The position numbers and the translations under genes were made by a program. 64,000 bases of DNA from Saprospirales bacterium (lineage in GTDB: Bacteria > Bacteroidota > Bacteroidia > Chitinophagales > Saprospiraceae). Location: assembly GCA_007695035.1 (NCBI GenBank), contig REEO01000050.1, forward strand, positions 62,001-126,000, written 5' to 3'. Each line of letters begins with the position of its first letter. Position 1 is the first letter of the stretch. Below are positions 26,817 through 35,972 of this stretch, one piece after another. Below the pieces are notes generated by a model. The model was given only the letters and a program-made list of their open reading frames with translations. It made no database searches and was not told the DNA's origin.

Positions 26817-27194
26817 TTACAAACGATTTACAATTCTAGTAATTCCATCCTTGATAAAGGCCTTATCAAAATAAATAAGCAATCAGAGCTTTAGGTTTGT
26901 TAACTTCAAGTAGGTTAAAACCTGCTTGGGGAAGACAGGTATAATTCCTTCAACAGACTTAACTTCTTTCAGTACTTTGTTCTCCACGATCAAATCTGCC
27001 CGAAATCCCTGATCCAATTTGACGTTCTTCCAAACGACAGGAATGTGATGTTGACGAGAGAGTCGTAAATCTCTTTGACTCAATTCGTATGACAATACTT
27101 CCTCATATACAGATTCCAATAAACCCGGTCCAAGCCTTACATGGATTTGATAGACAGCATCAACTATAATCTTTGACAATTCATTTTCGGTCAT
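26817..27194 (-). pseudogene. GxxExxY protein, interrupted by an in-frame stop
   Basis: The intact part (27194-26883, 103 codons) is a clear GxxExxY family protein: LGPGLLESVYEEVLSYEL, RADLIVENKVLKEVKSVEGI and LTYLKLTNLKL. The family normally continues with Gly and a short tail. Here the next codon is TGA (26885-26883), and the same frame then reads LLIYFDKAFIKDGITRIVNRL before a TAA at 26819-26817, exactly the expected family tail. So one nonsense mutation (probably GGA to TGA) removes the last 21 residues. Members have a PD-(D/E)XK-like core and unknown function. It is flanked by an inverted repeat. Confidence 0.8.
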
Positions 27195-27309
27195 GAAAAA
27201 ATGAACTCGACTTTAACCTTATCCCATATTCATTAACTGTAATAGGGCACTTAATATTAATCCCCAAATTAATGTTGTCTCGCCAAGACTATTAGCGTCT
27301 TATCTTTGA

Positions 27310-27340
27310 GGCTTCGCCCCCAACGCTTTGGTGGAGAAAC
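27310..27340. repeat. Right arm of imperfect inverted repeat flanking the GxxExxY gene
   Basis: This arm reads GGCTTCGCCCCCAACGCTTT and then GGTGGAGAAAC, pairing with 26720-26745. The remaining spacer (27195-27608) holds no recognisable gene. Confidence 0.6.
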
Positions 27341-27608
27341 TTCACAATAACCAGCATTTCCAAACACACAAGGTATCATTCCAGGACGTTCGATTACAAA
27401 CTTACATATTTTTCTAATAACAAAAACGCTTCATACGATATATTAGAACATTGTAGGAGTGGTATGATATCTACGATTTACAGTTGTTGGGGGTCCAACA
27501 GGCATACCCATGCGTATCTACAGATATTTCCCCCATTTCCACTTTCCATTGAAATCTCCACGAGAAACAATTTCCAAAACAAAGAACCACCCAGAAATCC
27601 CTCAACCA

Positions 27609-30600
27609 TCACCGTATCACCAACACATCTCCCTTTTTGACCACCTCTTTACCGGTAAGGTCCGTGTAAATCAACTGATAGACATAGACCCCTTCGCCGG
27701 CAGCCTCGCTTTTTATTTTCCCATTCCAGAAAAGATCCGGACTGTCGGGGCTGATGTTTTTGGCTTCGTGGACCTGGTTGCCCCAACGGTCGAAAATTTG
27801 GAAGTGGTTTATGAGTTGTATGGCATCCTGGCCCAGAGGTCCGAAAACTTCATTGGCGCTGATGGCAGAGGTGGGCCGAAAAACGGTGGGTAGATAGACC
27901 GACTGCTCAGCGACTGTGGCGATTAAGTTGATTTCATCTTCCAAAATGCAGCCATCCGTGGTCGTGAGCACGATGCGGATGCGGGTATCTGATTCAACCG
28001 TGTAGGTGATTTTGATTGCATTTTCTTCAACAGGGCCCCGGTCATCGCTCCAAACTACCGTACTAATCAAACTGTCGGGCAGATCGGTTTCAAAAAACAG
28101 CACCAACTCATCGAACAATTGGGCCTCTATATCCTCACCCAGAGAAATGAAAAACTCATCAGGTTCCTGCAACTCAACCATTTCCACTGGCCCACTGCAC
28201 CCATTCGAACCCGTAATCTGCAGTGAATAAGTCCCCGCTGATAGATTGGTCAAATCCACTTCACCGGCTGGCATACCGTTTAATATAATTTCGCTGATGG
28301 GATTTTCCGGGTCGAGACTCAATGCCATAATAGAGCCCGTTTTTTCCCCGGGACACAATGGATCATCTGAGATGATACGGGATTCGGGAGCGGTCAGCAG
28401 TTCAATATTTATTTCCACTTCATCAGAACTGCACACACCCTCACTTTCAATCAGATATCGAAACGTATTCCCGCCAATTTCCAGATCCGACACATTCAGG
28501 ACATCATCAACCTGATCTCCGTTTTCATCCACCCAGACACCTCCGTCTGAAAAATCAACAATATATTCAAACAGCTCAATCTCATTGGTATCATTTTCAC
28601 ATAATTCATTAGGGTCCGGAAGCGAATTCCCAGCAGATAGAAATTGCTCAATTTCCAGGTCGATTATGTATTCTGTTTCGCATTCCTCCGGCAGCGAGTC
28701 CACCAGGTTAAAAAGCAATTCAAACACCCCTGAAACATCCACAGCGCCGACCACAGATTCATTTTCAATAACAGGAGCGGGGGATATTTCGTTGGGGTTG
28801 CTCAATGACCACTCCCCTGTCACCGGCTCATCGGCAGCTAAGTCGTCCAAACCAATATTAATACTGTCCGAGCAAATAAGTAGAGATTCAGGCAGACTTA
28901 CGCTGGGGCAATCGCACTCTTCCACTTCTACTGTCAGCGTCCAACGGCTTCCGGGACAGGGTTCCTCAAAACCTATGGTATTGAATACAATTTCGTATTC
29001 TCCGGCATCGAATCCGTCAAAATCAATTATTCCACCTGCTATCTCCCCCTCGTCCAACAGCCAAACTCCATCTATATTTTCCTCCACTATCAAGTCATTC
29101 AAATCAAGTGTGGAACCGAAAAGCTCATTGTTGCAGGTCGGAGGCGGTGTCAAAAAGCTAATTTCTAAAGGTTCGGTGACAATGGAGGTGAATTCCCCGC
29201 TAAAGGTAGCCTCGCATTCGCTGTCCAAGGAGGTAATCTGCCAAATCGTTTCTCCCATTATCCCGGGCAAAGACACCAATTCATCGGCTTCATTTATGAA
29301 AGTTTCCACAGTCTCCCCGGAATTGCTTGTCAATTGGATTTTAAAGGGAAATGGACCATTGCTTTCTACAATCAGGAAAAGTTCATCACCCAAACAAACT
29401 TCAGACAGGCCCCCGATTTCTATTTCAGGTCCACTGCTCCAGGCCACCGGAATCCCGTCGGAAAAATCTATGCAGTCCTCATCAAAATTGATTTCTCCGT
29501 CCTCCACCGTGCTGATAACCGCAGTGATAAAATAAGTTGTACCGATTTCAAAATCCGGAGACCATTCGATGGATGCACCTTCCGAAAAAGCCAATATGCT
29601 GTCAATCTCATCGGCACTGCCGTAGTGCAAAACATAAAAAAGCTCAAAGTCTTCTTCCTCCACCGTACCCTCCAGGTTCAAAGTGGAAATATCAATATCA
29701 TCCCCTTCACACAAATCCAGTCCATTAATTTGAAATTCTCCAGCTCGCGTAGTGCAGGGGCAATCTTCAATGATTTCTATTTTGGCCGTGTCCAGGCATC
29801 CATTAACTGTATTTTCCAGGATAAGCTGATATTCACCTTCGGAACCGATTTCCGGATTGTCGGTTTGGTCTCCACCGAGAATGTTTCCGTTCGTCGTGGT
29901 CCACTGGAAAATGTAATTATTGGAGGCGGGGACCACGCTTACGGATAGGTTACGGCTGTCTTCAGCACATGGAAAAGTATCGGTGGCCGGCAGCTCAATT
30001 TGCGGCAAGAAAAAGTCTTCCCTCACCTCGATTTCGGCAGAACTTTCACAACCGGTTAAAGTATCTTTCACCAAAATGGTGTAAATCCCGGGGGCATCGA
30101 CCAGCGGCTGCAGAGTATTTTCGTTACCTGCAAAATTCCCTTTATCGGTTGTCCAGGAAAAAACAAAATCGCTGTCAGGACTGATTACATTGACTGAAAG
30201 CTCGATCAAAGTATCCCTGCATGTTAGAAAATACAGGTCTTCCGCCTCAATGACAGGAGTTAAAGTATCACTGAGCAACTCAACTGATCGCTTAGTGGAG
30301 CAACCATTATTTGGATCCGTAATGGTGAGTGTGTAAACCCCGGCACCCTGGACCATTGGAGAGAGTGAATTCGCACCACTGACGATTTCTCCGGTCCCGG
30401 GATCCCATTCTATGATGGCATTTGGAGGTAGCATGGGTGCTTGAGCCTGCAGCGTGGCAATGGAGTCGCTGCAACTCAATGGTTCCGGTTCCTCTATATC
30501 AAATACTGGAGCGATGGTATCAATTGGCACTACAACCGAAAAAAAATCCTCACAGCTCACACCGTCCTGACTTGCGGTAACCACCATTTCATAAGTCCCC

Positions 30601-31910
30601 GGTGCACCAGCCACTGCCGAAGACTCATCCGTGGGGGAAAGAATAAGACCATCAAAAGTAATCCAATTAAATTCACTGCCTGTGGAGGAGCTTCCATCAA
30701 GCAGGACCTCTTCGTTTTCGCAAGTAATGGGAAGGGGGTCTGCCACAATCGCCTCTACCTCGAGTACATCAAGCTGAAGTTCAACAATACTGTCACAACC
30801 CGCTGCTGAAGTGAGTAAAATTTCATATTCACCTGGATCAAAAAATTGCTGGCCACCGACTTCAACAAACTCACCGCTGCAAATTAAAGCCTCCTTTTGG
30901 GTTGTGATTTCATCGGGCACAGTGACCGTTACGCTGTCTGAATATTGGCAAATCTGAAACAGGGAAATATCGTCTATTGCAAAATCATTGCCCCCCAGGA
31001 CCAGGTTTAAATTTTCCAGACAGATGGTCACACTACTCAATCCACCGGAATTCCAAACAGCGGAGAATTCGACCCATTCACAGGTGGTGCTGGTTGGGCT
31101 CACAGTGCCTATTGGAGTGCCGTCAAAGTTGACTTCTATATTGGCCGGGGAGGTAGGGAAAACCGAGGTCACAAAAAATTGAAAGAAATAATCCGTATCG
31201 GGTTCCACATCTACTGTCTGACACCAAAGCTGCAATCCAGCCATGGTGGCGCCATCGGTGAGGAACATATTGCCCGTTCCCGTGGTGTGGTCTCCACACT
31301 GGGCCCAGGCCGGATTTCCAACTGCTGAATTGGTCTGTATGGAGTATTCGCCGGGAGCCAGGAAGCCAGTACTCAGATCGTTAAAATTATAGTCAGACGT
31401 AAACCCGACATTCCCCATTTCAAAGTCCCCGTTTTCAATCAGGTTTTCACCGGATAGTGCTGATATATCCAGGACATAGGTGGTGGTTAAATTCACATTG
31501 GCAATGGGTTGCAGAACATTGGGATCAGACAGACCCGCTTCCGGAGTCCATCCCAATTCCAGAAAATCACTCCCGCTAAAACTTCCCTCTAGCAGCACAG
31601 ATCCACCCGGCGGGCACAACACTTGATCGGGACCTGCATCAACAGTCTCATTACAAAAGGACCTCGCCGAGGTGCTTCCATGAGAGTATTGAGCGGACGA
31701 CCCTCCCTGACCCTTTGGATCAACAACTTCACGATCGGTATCTGTTACAACCATTAGGGCAAATCCGGTATCTTGTTCACCTGCCAGTGGACCATTCTTA
31801 AAGTCCGGTACATGCACACAATTAGCACTTAAATGAACAAGGTTGAAAGTTAAGGCAATGCAAAAAATTAAAGTGATTATGCCATCCTTTGAATTCTGGT
31901 TTCCATTCAT
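27609..31910 (-). CDS. Giant multi-domain surface protein with type B (CHU_C) T9SS sorting domain
   Basis: The protein has 1433 aa from the ATG at 31910; the five extra codons upstream need a TTG start. A signal peptide (IITLIFCIALTFNLVHLSANC) is followed by a jelly-roll carbohydrate-binding-like segment at about 145-330 (LIENGDFEMGNVGF, WVEFSAVW, DFAIDDISLFQIC). Many Ig/PKD-like or HYR-like repeats follow, with patterns such as CxDSIATLQA and YTLTITDPNNGCS. The last about 95 residues (VYLPTVFRPTSAI, HFQIFDRWGNQVHEA, GVYVYQLIYTD) are the gliding-motility/CHU_C type B sorting domain. It is probably secreted by T9SS and attached or released as an adhesin or matrix protein. The ligand is unknown. 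Confidence 0.85.
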   Translation of the reverse strand: MNGNQNSKDGIITLIFCIALTFNLVHLSANCVHVPDFKNGPLAGEQDTGFALMVVTDTDREVVDPKGQGGSSAQYSHGSTSARSFCNETVDAGPDQVLCPPGGSVLLEGSFSGSDFLELGWTPEAGLSDPNVLQPIANVNLTTTYVLDISALSGENLIENGDFEMGNVGFTSDYNFNDLSTGFLAPGEYSIQTNSAVGNPAWAQCGDHTTGTGNMFLTDGATMAGLQLWCQTVDVEPDTDYFFQFFVTSVFPTSPANIEVNFDGTPIGTVSPTSTTCEWVEFSAVWNSGGLSSVTICLENLNLVLGGNDFAIDDISLFQICQYSDSVTVTVPDEITTQKEALICSGEFVEVGGQQFFDPGEYEILLTSAAGCDSIVELQLDVLEVEAIVADPLPITCENEEVLLDGSSSTGSEFNWITFDGLILSPTDESSAVAGAPGTYEMVVTASQDGVSCEDFFSVVVPIDTIAPVFDIEEPEPLSCSDSIATLQAQAPMLPPNAIIEWDPGTGEIVSGANSLSPMVQGAGVYTLTITDPNNGCSTKRSVELLSDTLTPVIEAEDLYFLTCRDTLIELSVNVISPDSDFVFSWTTDKGNFAGNENTLQPLVDAPGIYTILVKDTLTGCESSAEIEVREDFFLPQIELPATDTFPCAEDSRNLSVSVVPASNNYIFQWTTTNGNILGGDQTDNPEIGSEGEYQLILENTVNGCLDTAKIEIIEDCPCTTRAGEFQINGLDLCEGDDIDISTLNLEGTVEEEDFELFYVLHYGSADEIDSILAFSEGASIEWSPDFEIGTTYFITAVISTVEDGEINFDEDCIDFSDGIPVAWSSGPEIEIGGLSEVCLGDELFLIVESNGPFPFKIQLTSNSGETVETFINEADELVSLPGIMGETIWQITSLDSECEATFSGEFTSIVTEPLEISFLTPPPTCNNELFGSTLDLNDLIVEENIDGVWLLDEGEIAGGIIDFDGFDAGEYEIVFNTIGFEEPCPGSRWTLTVEVEECDCPSVSLPESLLICSDSINIGLDDLAADEPVTGEWSLSNPNEISPAPVIENESVVGAVDVSGVFELLFNLVDSLPEECETEYIIDLEIEQFLSAGNSLPDPNELCENDTNEIELFEYIVDFSDGGVWVDENGDQVDDVLNVSDLEIGGNTFRYLIESEGVCSSDEVEINIELLTAPESRIISDDPLCPGEKTGSIMALSLDPENPISEIILNGMPAGEVDLTNLSAGTYSLQITGSNGCSGPVEMVELQEPDEFFISLGEDIEAQLFDELVLFFETDLPDSLISTVVWSDDRGPVEENAIKITYTVESDTRIRIVLTTTDGCILEDEINLIATVAEQSVYLPTVFRPTSAISANEVFGPLGQDAIQLINHFQIFDRWGNQVHEAKNISPDSPDLFWNGKIKSEAAGEGVYVYQLIYTDLTGKEVVKKGDVLVIR

Positions 31911-32197
31911 AACTCTAAGGTACAAAATACGTCGGAATTATTGAGAGAGGTTGAGTGGTGAGGTAGTTATTCGGGTGATTTTTTGCATTAAGTTTGATTC
32001 TCAATAGGCGAATAAGGGGGGCTCAGCACCAACTCATCCTGCCCTAATTACCCTGGTTTAATACCATCAGATAAATGGCCTACCTAACTTATTTTGATCT
32101 AAATCTGCTGAATAAGAGCAACTTATCAAGCCTGTAATTTTACCAAAACCTAAGCAAACTCTGATAACTGAATCAAATCATGGACAAAAATGCACAT

Positions 32198-32939
32198 ATG
32201 AAAATCTTTCCAACAATTGTAGGCATCGCTTACATACTGCTTTTTATTTCTTGTGGAGAACCGCCAGCAAATGAGTATTCCCCAAATGGGATAAATGATG
32301 ATGAAGCCACTGCCCCACTGGAGAATGTGCTCACCCAGGAGGAGCGCGATGCACTCAGCCCGGAGGATGTTTTGCATCAACTTAAAGAGGGCAACCAACG
32401 ATTTATAAAAATGAACTAACCCCCAGAAATTTTCCCCAACAGGTTAAAAGTAGTACCGATGGTCAATAACCCAAAGCAGTGGTATTATCCTGCCTCGACA
32501 ACCGCGTACCGCTGGAGCATATTTTTGACAGACAAATCGGGGACATTTTTGTTGGAAGAGTGGCAGCAAATTTTATAAATGAGGACATGTTGGGCAGCGT
32601 GGAATTCGGTTGCAAAGTAGCCGGAGCAAAAGTCATCCTGGCCTCGGACACACACACTGCGGCGCCATAAAATCAGCTATCGATGAGGTCGAATTGGGCA
32701 AAATCACCGGCATGCTAAAAAATATTAAACCCGCTGTAGAAAAAGTGACCTACGAGGGCGATAGAAGATCAAAAAACGAAGATTTTGTCCATATGGTTTG
32801 CAAGAGCAATGTACGGCATACCATAGAACAAATCAGAGCCCAAAGCCCTATACTGAAAGAGATGGAACAGGAGGGCCAAATAAAAATCGCAGGAGGAATC
32901 TACAACATGAGTTCCGGAAAGGTCGAATTTATGGAATAA
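32198..32939 (+). pseudogene. Decayed paralogue of the lipid-anchored beta-carbonic anhydrase
   Basis: The sequence is closely similar to the intact gene at 25587-26327 from signal peptide (LLFISCGEPPANEYSPN) to the end (GGIYNMSSGKVEFME). Three lesions break it. One base is missing in an A-run near 32408, giving a stop at 32417. An in-frame TAA replaces the TAC of GQYPKAV near 32467. One base is missing near 32640, in what should read ILVLGHTHCG. The zinc-ligand motifs are still legible across frames (SCLDNR, GHTHCG). An upstream ATG at 32180 could also have been used. Confidence 0.9.
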
Positions 32940-33924
32940 TGCCTCAAACCCTCCCTGGCCTTACGTTTCAACCAAACTCCCCTATTCTGTATCCGGGGAT
33001 GAATCGGCCTACAGGGGCAGTAAAATATCGTGGAAAACTATGCCGATTAAACCGAGCACAATAACTAAAAGGATCGAAAAGAGGACCATTAAAAAAAGTG
33101 ATCTAAACGCCCTAACTCCTCGCAGGAGAAATAGATAATACACAAAAATGACCGGTGAGATCATAATCATAGCATCCCGCATAGGAAATCGGATCCTGTA
33201 AAAATGCTGGCGCGTATCGTATTCTATCCAAAACAACACCAGAATAACAAGGGTAGTCTAAAAGAAACGTCCAAGGAAATCCCAACTTAGCCCGTGGATA
33301 TCGAACCCATAAATTAATCGCTGAGGGACGAAGAGTTAATTTTTGTTCCGTAGATGGGATTAGGCCATGGCTCAATAAAGTTATCCCAATCTTGCATTAA
33401 TGAAGAACACTTATCCCTTCAACCGACTTTTACACAAAATTAGCCCTTTACAAAATTTTTGTAAAGAAGAAATATGTTAGAAATGAAACGTGGCACATGT
33501 TTATTCTCGGCAAAAATACCTGCTCAGTAAAAGTTTAGGTCGGGTCCAGGTGATATTGGGGCACTCAAGTTTAACCTGCTGAATTTTATCCTCCTCCACT
33601 GGGAAATTCCAACATAGTTTTGAAAAGTCCCTGGGATTTGATTGGAAATATGTAGCTTTGGGCATGAAGTGCTTATATTTACCTTAAGAGGTTCTGACAT
33701 ATTGGAAATAGAGGAATATGCCGGAGCGGCAACGGAAGACAAAGATGAGTATAAATCCGAATATGTATTTTTTTGTACCGAATAAAGCCCGTTGAAACTA
33801 TTTTCAATCCCAGGCAATGCGGTTGCCCATTGTTAAGGTTACCCACTTCAGAATACATATGTTATTATATAATATTTATCACATTGGCATATAATTTTTT
33901 TACAAGCAAAGGAGTAACATTAAC
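32940..33924. other. Gene-poor region, possibly containing a decayed membrane-protein gene
   Basis: Nearly 1 kb lacks a convincing gene. On the minus strand, 33257-33009 reads as a very hydrophobic stretch (TTLVILVLFW..., MIMISPVIFVYYLFLL, LFLMVLFSILLVIVLGLIGIVF) with three potential membrane segments. The preceding adjacent frame (to about 33330) reads INLWVRYPRAKLGFPWTFL. This could be a frameshifted remnant of a small integral membrane protein, but I recognise no family. From 33420 to 33900 nothing is identifiable. Confidence 0.3.
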
Positions 33925-34587
33925 ATGGAGACCTTTGAGATAGTACAGACGACCTTTTCCTATTTGCTCATTACCGTGACCGGAATATTTGTGATTGTGA
34001 ACCCGTTGACCACGGCATTTGTGTTTATGTCAATGACTACGGACCACACCGAGGTTGAGAGGAAGAAACTCGCGGCAAAATCAACCAAAATAGCGACGAG
34101 CATATTCTTTTTATTTGCCCTGCTTGGGGGTATCATATTTCAGTTGTTTGGGATTACCCTGGCGGCCTTTCGAATTGCGGGTGGTATCATACTTTTTGGG
34201 ATCGCAATGGGGATGATCAGCAAGCGGGACAACGGGGGTGATAAGGATGTAAAGAAAACCGAAGCGGGGACGGTGGGAGATGATATTTCAGTAATTCCAC
34301 TGGCAATCCCTTTTATCAGCGGACCGGGCTCAATTGCCACGGTGATGATACTGACCACCGAGGCACCGACAATTTACCATACGATGCTGGTATTCCTGGC
34401 TATATTGATCACTACCGTCAGTTGCTACTACTCCATGGTGTATTCCAAGATGATTGTAAGATATCTTGGTGAAACCGGTAAGCAGATTGCCACTAAGTTG
34501 TTTGGTTTGATTCTGGCGGTAATTTCGGTGCAGTTTGTCATCAACGGCATCGCCAATGCGCTGGTGGATTTGAATATTTTGGGATGA
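33925..34587 (+). CDS. MarC family integral membrane protein
   Basis: The protein has 220 aa with six predicted membrane helices in the MarC/UPF0056 pattern: FVIVNPLTTAFVFMSMT, AFRIAGGIILFGIAMGMI, VIPLAIPFISGPGSIATVMIL and LFGLILAVISVQFVINGI. The family was once linked to multiple antibiotic resistance, but its substrate is unsettled. A good ribosome-binding site (AAAGGAG, 33908-33914) precedes the ATG by 10 bases, which is uncommon in this window. It stands alone. Confidence 0.9.
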   Translation: METFEIVQTTFSYLLITVTGIFVIVNPLTTAFVFMSMTTDHTEVERKKLAAKSTKIATSIFFLFALLGGIIFQLFGITLAAFRIAGGIILFGIAMGMISKRDNGGDKDVKKTEAGTVGDDISVIPLAIPFISGPGSIATVMILTTEAPTIYHTMLVFLAILITTVSCYYSMVYSKMIVRYLGETGKQIATKLFGLILAVISVQFVINGIANALVDLNILG

Positions 34588-34970
34588 GGGTTTTCTGGTA
34601 GTGAAATAGTGAGTTGGAGGATCGGGTTGCCAAATGGTTGTAGGCCTCACCACCGAAAACTTATGGTGCAAGACAAAGCGTCAATGGATTATGGATTCTA
34701 AGACGATAGTTCTTCGTGGTCGTATATTTTTTCAAAGTTAGGATTTAGAAATTTTGAAGGATGTCTTGAGACTGTTAAAAACCACTTCGATTCACAACCT
34801 TTATGTTGCACTATTACTACCCCATAAATTTTTGTCCAAACCAATATCATTCTTGCTGTCACAATTCCTATATTTAAAACCTGACATTCTTAATTGTATT
34901 GCAATTTTTTTTAATATCTTAGCGGCTGAAAATCGGGTGAGAATTGTTTCTTTGCCTAAAATCAGTAAAA
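34588..34970. other. Spacer upstream of meaB, no feature seen
   Basis: AT-rich sequence. Open frames here are short and not protein-like. The frame of meaB extends upstream to 34944 only through an unlikely leader. Confidence 0.4.
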
Positions 34971-35972
34971 ATGGCCAGAGTTCGGAATTGGAAGGTGCTT
35001 TTCGAGGGGATTCAAGCAGGCGACCGCGTGAAAATGGGTATGGCTTTATCCCTGATAGAGAGCAACAAGTCCGAAGACAAGAAGGAAGCAAACCAGCTGA
35101 TCAACGCCTGTGTCAAAAAGGGTACTAAACGGAGTTTGCGAGTTGGTGTCACGGGGTCACCTGGTGTGGGAAAGAGTTCAGTGATTGAAAAACTGGGTCT
35201 AAAGGCCATTTCAAGGGGACATAAAGTAGCGGTTCTGGCAGTGGATCCGAGCAGTTCGATATCCGGGGGGAGTATTTTGGGAGACAAAACGCGTATGTTG
35301 GAACTGTCTTCCTCACCCAGGGCATTTATTCGCCCCAGTGCAGCCGGTAAAACACTGGGTGGCGTTTCACGGTCTACACGCGAAGCCATTGCCATTTGTG
35401 AAGCTGCGGGCTACGACCTTATTTTGGTGGAAACCGTGGGCGTGGGGCAATCGGAAATCTCCGTCTATAACATGACGGATATGTTTGTTTTTCTCGTACT
35501 TCCGGGTGCGGGAGATGAACTGCAGGGCATTAAGCGGGGAATTGTGGAATTGGCGGATATGGTAGTGGTCAACAAGGCAGATGGGGAGCGCGGAAATCTT
35601 GCTGACCAATCGGCCAAAGACTATCGCAACGCGCTGCATTTGCTGGCGGCCAAAACATCGGGCTGGAAACCTCAGGTGGTAAAGCACTCCATTGAGCAAA
35701 AGGAGACTACCACTGCCCTGCTGGATAAGATAGCGGAATTTTGGTCGTTTATCGAAGAACATGAAATTCAGCAAAAAAGACGGGGACAACAGCAAATGAG
35801 CTGGTTTGAAGACTTGCTCAAATCCTCGCTTTTGGATAAGGTAAATGCACTATTGAGTGGAGAAGAACTGGAGTTGGAAGAGTTGAAAAATGAGGTGTAC
35901 CAGTCGGAGATTAGCCCCGGTACAGCTGTGGATCAATTGATTGAAAAAATCGAACTAAAAATTGCCAAATGA
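34971..35972 (+). CDS. meaB: Methylmalonyl-CoA mutase-associated GTPase MeaB (ArgK family)
   Basis: The protein has 333 aa from the ATG at 34971, usual for the family. It has the P-loop GSPGVGKSS (62-70), AVLAVDPSSSISGGSILGDKTRM, FIRPSAAGKTLGGVS, LILVETVGVGQSE, and NKAD for guanine recognition. MeaB acts as a G-protein chaperone of adenosylcobalamin-dependent methylmalonyl-CoA mutase, protecting it and gating cofactor loading. The mutase genes are not in the window. Its stop overlaps the start of the M23 peptidase (ATGA at 35969), so the two are translationally coupled. Confidence 0.93.
   Translation: MARVRNWKVLFEGIQAGDRVKMGMALSLIESNKSEDKKEANQLINACVKKGTKRSLRVGVTGSPGVGKSSVIEKLGLKAISRGHKVAVLAVDPSSSISGGSILGDKTRMLELSSSPRAFIRPSAAGKTLGGVSRSTREAIAICEAAGYDLILVETVGVGQSEISVYNMTDMFVFLVLPGAGDELQGIKRGIVELADMVVVNKADGERGNLADQSAKDYRNALHLLAAKTSGWKPQVVKHSIEQKETTTALLDKIAEFWSFIEEHEIQQKRRGQQQMSWFEDLLKSSLLDKVNALLSGEELELEELKNEVYQSEISPGTAVDQLIEKIELKIAK

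Noticed and set aside
28585-29535. 316-codon plus-strand open frame
   Set aside because: It is antisense to the giant T9SS protein; Ser-rich shadow with no domain.
25587-32939. Composite transposon bounded by the two carbonic anhydrase copies
   Set aside because: The copies are full genes, not insertion sequences; no transposase or terminal inverted repeats are seen.
33524-33817. 97-codon minus-strand open frame in the gene-poor region
   Set aside because: Ser-rich, no domain or signal peptide, no promoter; likely chance.
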